Positions 1 to 4,900 of a DNA stretch of 14,885 nt are shown piece after piece. Where the stretch lies: positions 1-14,885 of the forward strand of contig JALOLW010000041.1 of assembly GCA_025455795.1 (NCBI GenBank), written 5' to 3'. The notes under the pieces are model-generated. The model was given only the letters and a program-made list of their open reading frames with translations. It did not search any database and was not told the DNA's origin. Positions within the stretch are counted from its first letter, which is position 1, and each line of letters begins with the position of its first letter. The stretch comes from Spirosomataceae bacterium. Its GTDB lineage: Bacteria; Bacteroidota; Bacteroidia; Cytophagales; Spirosomataceae. The position numbers and the translations under genes were made by a program.

Positions 1-164
1 TGGGTAAGTATCTGCTGTGTCTGATCGGTGCTGCCATCATTGATCACAATGAAACGATACCGCAGCTTCATTTGATCCAAAGCATTCATCCATTCTACGA
101 GCACTTTTTCAATCGAGGCTTCTTCGTTATAGACGGGCATGACAATATCAAGCTCAGTTTGCAT
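1..164 (-). CDS. Glycosyltransferase family 2, N-terminal part (runs off the window)
   Basis: The 54 visible residues are the start of a GT-A fold glycosyltransferase. The opening strand IVMPVYNEE is at residues 7-15 and the nucleotide-binding strand FIVINDGSTD at residues 38-47; both are hallmarks of family 2 enzymes that use nucleotide-diphosphate sugars or dolichyl/undecaprenyl acceptors. The remaining catalytic part lies beyond base 1, so donor and acceptor cannot be named. The ATG at 164-162 overlaps by 11 bases the stop of the remnant gene upstream (154-156), as expected for genes once co-transcribed in a polysaccharide or glycolipid locus. The family is certain enough; the specificity is unknown. 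Confidence 0.88.
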   Translation of the reverse strand, partial: MQTELDIVMPVYNEEASIEKVLVEWMNALDQMKLRYRFIVINDGSTDQTQQILT

Positions 165-297
165 GGGGCCTCAGTTTCAAAATGTCTTGTCCAACTTTGA
201 ATCCTCTAAGAATGGCTTCGTCGGTGTTGATATAGGTGTACTCTGCCAGTCGCCCGACAAAAAATACGTTTTTTGTAAGCGTAGAGTAAAACACAAG
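154..297 (-). pseudogene. C-terminal remnant of a UDP-galactopyranose-mutase-like flavoprotein
   Basis: Reading the minus strand toward the stop at 156-154 gives about 45 residues ending a flavoprotein. The stretch NVFFVGRLAEYTYINTDEAI (bases about 211-270) resembles the FAD-binding C-terminal segment of UDP-galactopyranose mutase and related amine-oxidase-fold proteins, where a V/I-GRLA-x-Y-x-Y motif precedes the last helix. Nothing of the Rossmann fold or the active site is present. The frame stays open further upstream, but the residues become hydrophobic and unlike the family near base 290, so the 5' part seems to have been lost. The family call is recalled from its motif and was not searched. 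A short real gene starting at the ATG at 312-310 (52 residues) is possible but less likely. Confidence 0.6.
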
Positions 298-344
298 AAG
301 TAAGATTGCCATTACACACAAACCCTTAAACAAGCATTGAACAA

Positions 345-360
345 TGTGATGAGGATCACA
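345..360. promoter_or_regulatory. CRP/FNR-type palindrome TGTGA-N6-TCACA
   Basis: TGTGATGAGGATCACA has exact inverted arms (TGTGAT and ATCACA) and matches the classical cAMP-receptor-protein core TGTGA-N6-TCACA at all ten fixed positions. It ends 17 bases before the antitoxin ATG at 378, so a bound protein would lie over or next to the promoter and could act as a repressor. It could instead be the autoregulatory operator of the toxin-antitoxin pair. The palindrome is seen directly; the identity of its binding protein is inference. Confidence 0.5.
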
Positions 361-377
361 ATTTAAACAATAAGCGT

Positions 378-590
378 ATGCAAACTTTAGAAATTATACA
401 AGAAATTAAACGCCTGCCACTCACAAAAAGGTTTTATGTGGTGGAAGAAACCATTAAATCTATTAAAAAAGAGGAGATGGGCAACCAAATGGAATTAGCC
501 GCCAACGAGTTGTACAATGATTACGCAACCGACAAGGATTTAACGGCATTTACCTCACTTGATTTTGAGCATTTTTATGAAACAAAGTGA
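378..590 (+). CDS. Small antitoxin-like protein paired with a MazF toxin
   Basis: This 70-residue acidic and probably helical protein lies directly upstream of, and overlaps by 14 bases, a MazF/PemK-type toxin gene. Its size, its order (antitoxin first) and the overlap are typical of the antitoxin of a type II toxin-antitoxin pair. The N-terminal part (residues 1-33) looks like an amphipathic helix pair. The C-terminal part contains a D-x-D-L-T-x-F-x-x-L-D-F-x-x-F-Y pattern (residues 52-67), which would suit an extended toxin-wrapping tail. I do not recognise an AbrB-type MazE fold or a ribbon-helix-helix, so the DNA-binding mode is unknown. The reading frame is AT-richer than the signalling genes to its right, consistent with transfer. 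The call rests mainly on context. Confidence 0.72.
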   Translation: MQTLEIIQEIKRLPLTKRFYVVEETIKSIKKEEMGNQMELAANELYNDYATDKDLTAFTSLDFEHFYETK

Positions 591-915
591 AATTTGGCTC
601 ATAGACCTTGACCCTACAAAAGGGGCTGAAATACAAAAGAAACGTCCTGCTGTTATTGTGAATGATGATAGGTTGGGGAAGTTGCCCTTAAAAATCATTG
701 TACCTATTACCGACTGGAAAGACCGCTATGACATTGCCCCTTGGATGGTAAAAATTGAGCCCAATGCCACCAACGGACTTTCTAAAACCTCCTCTGCCGA
801 TTGTTTTCAAATTCGTTCGCTCTCACAAGAACGGCTCATCAAAAAACTTGGCAACATTGATGAAAACACCTTTGATGATATTAGGGAAGCCATGAGGAAG
901 GTGTTGGACTTGTAA
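577..915 (+). CDS. MazF/PemK-family mRNA interferase toxin
   Basis: At 112 residues the protein has the usual MazF length. The opening EIWLIDLDPTKGAEIQKKRP (residues 5-24) is the family signature, followed by the buried strand AVIVND and by IVPIT at 41-45. R23 in the RPAVIV motif and T45 in PIT correspond to the catalytic Arg and Thr of characterised MazF ribonucleases, so the protein is predicted to cut mRNA at short sequence-specific sites. The ATG at 577 is chosen because homology begins there; the frame can be extended to a TTG at 559, but this adds only non-conserved residues. The start lies inside the antitoxin gene, so translation is probably coupled. The gene is convergent with the sigma-54 activator gene, with 45 bases between their stops and no clear terminator. 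Confidence 0.9.
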   Translation: MKQSEIWLIDLDPTKGAEIQKKRPAVIVNDDRLGKLPLKIIVPITDWKDRYDIAPWMVKIEPNATNGLSKTSSADCFQIRSLSQERLIKKLGNIDENTFDDIREAMRKVLDL

Positions 916-960
916 ATACCCAATTCTTTGCTCATTCAGATTTGCACTCGTTTCCGAAAA

Positions 961-2307
961 TTACCCAATCTTGTACTCGTCCAGCTTCCGATAGAGTGTG
1001 GTGAGGGCAATGCCGAGGAGTTCGGCGGTTTTGGTTTTGTTGCCGTTGGTATAATTCAGCACTTTTTGAATGTGAATTTTCTCGGCGCTGCTGAGTTCAA
1101 AAGCCGAAAGGGGCTTGTCAGAGGCAGTGGTTGGGGTGCGGGTTTGGAGTTCGAGCGGGAGGCTGTCGGAGTGGAGGGTGTCGCCGTCTTCCAAAATTAC
1201 GGCCCGTTCCATGACGTTTTTCAACTCGCGGATATTGCCTTTCCACGGGTGCAGTTGAAGGTTTTTCAAAAACGCCGACGAGAGTTGTTTGGGTTTTTGG
1301 TTGGTTTTGTGGGCGTACAAGGCCGCAAAATGCCGCGCCAACGGCTCAATGTCGGCCACGCGCTCGCGCAGGGCGGGCAGCGAAATTTGAAAAACCGAAA
1401 TGCGGTAAAACAAGTCTTCTCGAAAATGCCCTTTGGCCACTTCGTCGGGCAGGAGGCGGTTGGTAGCGGCCACGATTCGGACGTTTACTTGGGTGGGTTT
1501 GGTTTCGCCAATTTTCAGAAACGCACCCGTTTCAAGCACCCGCAGCAGTTTGGCTTGCAGTTCGACGGCCATTTCGCCAATCTCGTCCAAAAAAATAGTA
1601 CCGTGGTGGGCTTCTTCAAACAATCCTTTTTGGTCTTTGGTCGCGCCCGTGAAAGACCCCGCCTTGTGGCCAAACAACTCGCTTTCGAGCAAGTCTTTGC
1701 CAAAGGCTGCGCAGTTGATGGCCACAAACGGCTGCTTGTGGCGCGGACTTGCTTGATGGATGGCCTGCGCAAAAACCTCTTTGCCTGTGCCTGTTTCGCC
1801 CGTTAGCAGCACGGCTACGTCGGTAGGAGCTACTTTTTTGGCCAAACCAACGGCCTTTTGAATGGCCGCCGACTCGCCAATCATGTTTTCAAAAGAGTGC
1901 CTGCTGCCGAGTTGTTTTTCCAACTGTTGCACCCGCTTGGCCAAGGCCACCTTATCGAGGGCTTTGTGAAGCAGCGGAATGATTTTGTTGTTGTCGTCGC
2001 CTTTGGTGATGTAGTCAAACGCACCGTTTTTGATGGCCTGTACACCGTCGGCGATGTTGCCGTAGGCCGTCAGCAAGATGACTTCAAGGAGCGGATATTG
2101 GTCTTTGATTTGCTTGACGAGCGTTACCCCGTTGCCGTCGGGAAGTTTGACATCGCACAGCACTACGTCTATGTTTTGGTGGGCCAAACTGTGCAGTCCC
2201 GCGTGGCACGTACCCGCCTGTGTTACTTCAAATCCTTCCAAACTGATGATTTTGGCAAGCAGCGAGCGGAGTTTTTCCTCGTCGTCTATGATTAAAATTT
2301 TCTGCAT
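961..2307 (-). CDS. NtrC-family sigma-54-dependent response regulator
   Basis: This 448-residue protein has three parts. The receiver spans 1-120, with acidic pocket D8/D9, phosphoacceptor D52, T80 and K102. The AAA+ sigma-54 interaction domain spans about 140-375, with Walker A GETGTGKE at 170-177, Walker B GTIFLDE at 236-242 and a GSFTGA loop at 217-222. A Fis-type helix-turn-helix covers about 409-445. Once phosphorylated it should form a ring, remodel sigma-54 holoenzyme and open promoters from an upstream site. The loop has Ser in place of the second residue of the usual GAFTGA, a mild variant. The ATG at 2307-2305 shares one base with the stop of the cyclase gene (TGATG), so it is preferred over a TTG one codon upstream. 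It is the last gene of the three-gene operon; its partner kinase is not in the window. Confidence 0.95.
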   Translation of the reverse strand: MQKILIIDDEEKLRSLLAKIISLEGFEVTQAGTCHAGLHSLAHQNIDVVLCDVKLPDGNGVTLVKQIKDQYPLLEVILLTAYGNIADGVQAIKNGAFDYITKGDDNNKIIPLLHKALDKVALAKRVQQLEKQLGSRHSFENMIGESAAIQKAVGLAKKVAPTDVAVLLTGETGTGKEVFAQAIHQASPRHKQPFVAINCAAFGKDLLESELFGHKAGSFTGATKDQKGLFEEAHHGTIFLDEIGEMAVELQAKLLRVLETGAFLKIGETKPTQVNVRIVAATNRLLPDEVAKGHFREDLFYRISVFQISLPALRERVADIEPLARHFAALYAHKTNQKPKQLSSAFLKNLQLHPWKGNIRELKNVMERAVILEDGDTLHSDSLPLELQTRTPTTASDKPLSAFELSSAEKIHIQKVLNYTNGNKTKTAELLGIALTTLYRKLDEYKIG

Positions 2308-3356
2308 CAAGCTATTACCTCATAAATCGTCAGCGGGTTGGCTTTGTTTTTGAGGGCTACTTCGCCGAGCGATTGACAGCTAAACGACTCTTTGACTTGG
2401 GCATAGACTGCTTGCCCGATGATAATTTGGCCAGGCTTGGCCACCGATTGGAGGCGTTGGGCTACGTTTACCACATCGCCAATAACAGTATAATCCAACC
2501 GCCGCAGCGACGACGAGCCAATGTTGCCCGAAATCATCTCGCCGCTGTTGATACCCGTGGCTACTTTGGGCAAAAAAGTAGTGTGGTCTATAAGGTTTTC
2601 TTCAATACTACCAATCTGCTCACGCACGGCCAAGGCGGCTTCAATGGCGCGGTCGGCGTGGTACTCGCCCCGAAAAACAGCCATAACGGCATCACCCATG
2701 AACTTGTCCACGTGGCCGCCGTGGGCAATGATTTCTTTGACCATCACGTCAAAATACTTGTTGATGAGCGTGACGACGGTATTGGCATCCACGTTTTCGG
2801 TGATGGCCGTAAAGCCGCAAATGTCAATAAAAACGACCGATGCTTCTACGGTTTCGTTGGCCAAAAGCGACTGCTCAAACTCCTGACTACTCATAAAATT
2901 CAGGACGTTTTCGTCCACGTACATCCGCAAGATGTTATTTTCTTTGATGGCTTGCAGGGTTTCGCGCAGTTGGCGTACGTGTTGGAGGGTTTTCTGAACG
3001 GTCAGTTCTAAATCTTCAAAATTGACAGGTTTGCACACAAAGTCAAACGCGCCTCGATTCATGGCCGTTCTGATGTTTTCAATGTCGCCGTAGGCCGATA
3101 CCATCACTACTTTGATGAGCGGACTTATTTCAGAAACTTTGCTGAGGAGCGTCAGACCGTCCATGAGCGGCATGTTGATGTCGCTCAGTACGAGGTCAAT
3201 ATCATGGTTTTGCTGGAGAATCGCAAAAGCTTCTTGGCCATTGGGCGCAAACATAAACTCGTACAGTCCTTCGCGGATTTGCTTTCTGAATTTTTGTTTA
3301 ATCAACAACTCCAAATCGCTTTCATCGTCCACGATGAGCATTTTGGCTTTATTCAT
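2307..3356 (-). CDS. Response regulator fused to a class III adenylyl cyclase
   Basis: This 349-residue protein joins a receiver (about 1-125: D10/D11, phosphoacceptor D59, S87, K109) through a helical linker (about 126-165) to a class III cyclase domain (about 170-349). All catalytic positions are visible: metal aspartates D178 (in FIDICGFT) and D222 (in KFMGD), the substrate-selecting K218 and D288 that favour ATP over GTP, and the transition-state pair N297/R301 in VNVAQR. It is therefore predicted to be an active, soluble adenylyl cyclase switched by phosphorylation. Its ATG overlaps the preceding receiver gene by 4 bases (ATGA) and its TGA overlaps the sigma-54 activator start by 1 base. 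The three products are thus probably made in fixed proportion. A guanylyl cyclase is the alternative, but Lys/Asp at the specificity sites argues against it. Confidence 0.94.
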   Translation of the reverse strand: MNKAKMLIVDDESDLELLIKQKFRKQIREGLYEFMFAPNGQEAFAILQQNHDIDLVLSDINMPLMDGLTLLSKVSEISPLIKVVMVSAYGDIENIRTAMNRGAFDFVCKPVNFEDLELTVQKTLQHVRQLRETLQAIKENNILRMYVDENVLNFMSSQEFEQSLLANETVEASVVFIDICGFTAITENVDANTVVTLINKYFDVMVKEIIAHGGHVDKFMGDAVMAVFRGEYHADRAIEAALAVREQIGSIEENLIDHTTFLPKVATGINSGEMISGNIGSSSLRRLDYTVIGDVVNVAQRLQSVAKPGQIIIGQAVYAQVKESFSCQSLGEVALKNKANPLTIYEVIA

Positions 3357-3727
3357 AACGATTGGCTGAGTTTTTGTTTGAGGCTGGCAAAATCGAGTGG
3401 CTTGTTCAAAAAGTCATCGGCGCCGTATTGTTGGGCTTGGTTGTAGTTGTCGTCGTCGTTGTAAGCCGTAATCATCATAATTTTGGGCGGGGCCGAAGGG
3501 CGTTCGGCGCGAATACGCCGTAGCAGTTCGATACCGCTGATGCCGGGCATATTGATGTCGGAGAGAATCAGCACTACTTCCGAAAAATGTTCTTTGAGAT
3601 ATTCGAGGGCTTCTTCGCCCGAGTGGGCAAAGCTAAAATCAAGCTCTCCACCGCGAATTTCGCGTCGAAAACGCTGCTCAAAGAGCGTTTTGATGTCTTG
3701 TTCGTCATCTACCACTAATATTTTCAT
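3353..3727 (-). CDS. Stand-alone receiver-domain response regulator (CheY-like)
   Basis: This 124-residue protein consists of one receiver domain and no output domain. The key residues are in place: acidic pocket D7/D8, phosphoacceptor D57 in LSDINMP, T87 and K109. It may act as a phosphate shuttle or sink, or by direct protein contact. It closely resembles the receiver of the downstream cyclase protein: both carry Q-x-F-R-x-x-I-R and F-x-F-A after the first helix, and LSDINMP around the phosphoacceptor. The ATG at 3727-3725 is chosen because the receiver fold begins there; the frame extends 14 codons upstream to 3769 with no homology. It is the first gene of the operon and overlaps the next by ATGA. 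Confidence 0.92.
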   Translation of the reverse strand: MKILVVDDEQDIKTLFEQRFRREIRGGELDFSFAHSGEEALEYLKEHFSEVVLILSDINMPGISGIELLRRIRAERPSAPPKIMMITAYNDDDNYNQAQQYGADDFLNKPLDFASLKQKLSQSL

Positions 3728-3731
3728 AGCC

Positions 3732-3739
3732 CAAAAGTA
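3732..3739 (-). promoter_or_regulatory. Candidate Bacteroidota -7 element (TACTTTTG) for the receiver operon
   Basis: TACTTTTG on the minus strand fits the Bacteroidota TAnnTTTG element and ends four bases before the ATG of the receiver gene. If it is used, transcription would begin at or within a few bases of the start codon, giving a leaderless or nearly leaderless message. No convincing -33 TTTG is seen at the usual 19-base spacing, so the call is tentative. Confidence 0.3.
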
Positions 3740-3870
3740 AGAGAAAAAACCCATTTTTGTATGCTTCAATTGGTTCTTTATTCACTTACTTGCTTACTGT
3801 TTCTCACAAATCAGATTTTACGTCAATTCGTGTTTTACAAATTTTGGTCTATTTTGAATTTTATGGACAA

Positions 3871-3888
3871 GGCGCAAAGATGCTAAGA
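3871..3888. repeat. Short GCAAAG/GCTAAG intergenic element in the 3728-3919 gap
   Basis: The 192-base gap between the signalling operon and the isomerase gene is AT-rich and holds no gene. Inside it GGCGCAAAGATGCTAAGA stands out by composition. I recall mosaics of GCAAAG and GCTAAG units as short intergenic repeats in several Bacteroidota genomes. Only one copy is in this window, so its repeat nature cannot be shown here. Confidence 0.25.
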
Positions 3889-3919
3889 GTGAAACAAAAA
3901 ACATAGATTGTATTTTTGT

Positions 3920-4837
3920 TCAATTATTCAACGCTTTACGAAGCATCTCGATGCTTTGCGCTACACCCGTTTGGGCGGGGGCTTTGCCCTCAAATTCAAG
4001 TGATAGGTAACCTTGATAATTGACTTTGCGCAAAATCTTCACAATGCGGTCATAATCCAAATCCAAGGTGTACCATTCACCGCCACCGTTGTAGGTTTTG
4101 GCTTGGACAAAGCAGGTATGCGGGGCAATCATTTCGAGTTTTTGGTAGGGGTCTTCCAGAAAATTGCCCGTGTCCATGAGCAGTTGTAACCAGGGTGAAT
4201 TGACCGCGCGATAAATCCGCAACATTCCTTCGGGGGTAGCCCCCAAGCCCCAGTGGTTTTCGAGGGCGAGCAGCACCCCCAACTCCTCCGCCCGCTTGAC
4301 GCACTGCTGCACACTTTCAATACACCACCCAAAAGCATCTTCGTCGGTGTAGCCTGCAATAGTGGGTTCTTGTCCACGGTTCTTCATAAATTCATCAAAT
4401 GACTTTATCGTACCCCAACGGCCCGTATTGAGGCGTAAACACGGAATACCCATCTTGGCCGCCAACTCCATGCAGTGAACAGTGTGGTCAATATTTTTCT
4501 GACGCTCGGCTTTATCGGGATACACAAACCCCTGGTGTATCGAAAGGCAGGTCATCGCAATACCATTCACAAAAGCGTGTCGTTTGAGTTTTTGAAGATA
4601 GGCATTGTCTTCACTCGCCATTTGTCGGTGCAGCACGTCTATGCCTTCCAAGCCGAGTTTGGCGGCCTCGTCTATGACCTGCTCAATCGGAAATTTATCG
4701 CCTTTGAAATGCCAATAAGAATAGCTTGACACGCTCAATTTGATTTTGGAGGCGGCAACAGGTGGCGCAGGTACGTGTGTAGGGGCAAGCGCGAGGCTAC
4801 TTGCGGGGAGGGCTTGGAGAAATTGACGACGTTGCAT
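3920..4837 (-). CDS. Exported sugar phosphate isomerase/epimerase-like TIM-barrel protein
   Basis: From the ATG at 4837 this is a 305-residue protein of the xylose-isomerase-like TIM-barrel superfamily. It opens with a twin-arginine signal: RR at residues 3-4, a short hydrophobic stretch and an Ala/Pro-rich region to about 30, so it should reach the periplasm folded. Candidate metal ligands at the strand ends are E193 (LENH), D222 (MDTGN), Q245 (FVQAKTY) and E281 (LEFEG); the third is usually His. Members isomerise or epimerise sugars or keto-sugars, and the substrate here is unknown. An in-frame ATG at 4858 would add seven residues; the later start gives the more typical Tat signal. The gene lies 63 bases downstream of the cytochrome protein gene on the same strand and is probably co-transcribed. 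Confidence 0.85.
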   Translation of the reverse strand: MQRRQFLQALPASSLALAPTHVPAPPVAASKIKLSVSSYSYWHFKGDKFPIEQVIDEAAKLGLEGIDVLHRQMASEDNAYLQKLKRHAFVNGIAMTCLSIHQGFVYPDKAERQKNIDHTVHCMELAAKMGIPCLRLNTGRWGTIKSFDEFMKNRGQEPTIAGYTDEDAFGWCIESVQQCVKRAEELGVLLALENHWGLGATPEGMLRIYRAVNSPWLQLLMDTGNFLEDPYQKLEMIAPHTCFVQAKTYNGGGEWYTLDLDYDRIVKILRKVNYQGYLSLEFEGKAPAQTGVAQSIEMLRKALNN

Positions 4838-4900
4838 GGTAAAATTAAGGGTTTCCATTTGAGAGGCGCGTTGTAATTTGCTATTCGTGGGTAAAAGAAG

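Noticed and set aside
217..222. GSFTGA in place of GAFTGA in the sigma-54 activator (residues 217-222 of the protein encoded at 961-2307) as a sign of lost activity
   Set aside because: The change is mild, the Phe-Thr-Gly core is intact and Walker motifs are complete, so activity is still expected.
559..576. TTG start for the MazF toxin at 559
   Set aside because: The added six residues are not conserved; the ATG at 577 gives the normal family N-terminus and a normal overlap with the antitoxin.
928..1806. Long plus-strand open frame (292 codons) opposite the sigma-54 activator gene
   Set aside because: It is antisense to a clear NtrC-family protein, has no recognisable motif, and arises from the GC-rich third positions of the real gene.
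2373..3011. Plus-strand open frame of 212 codons opposite the cyclase gene
   Set aside because: It is a shadow of the receiver-cyclase coding sequence with no family resemblance.
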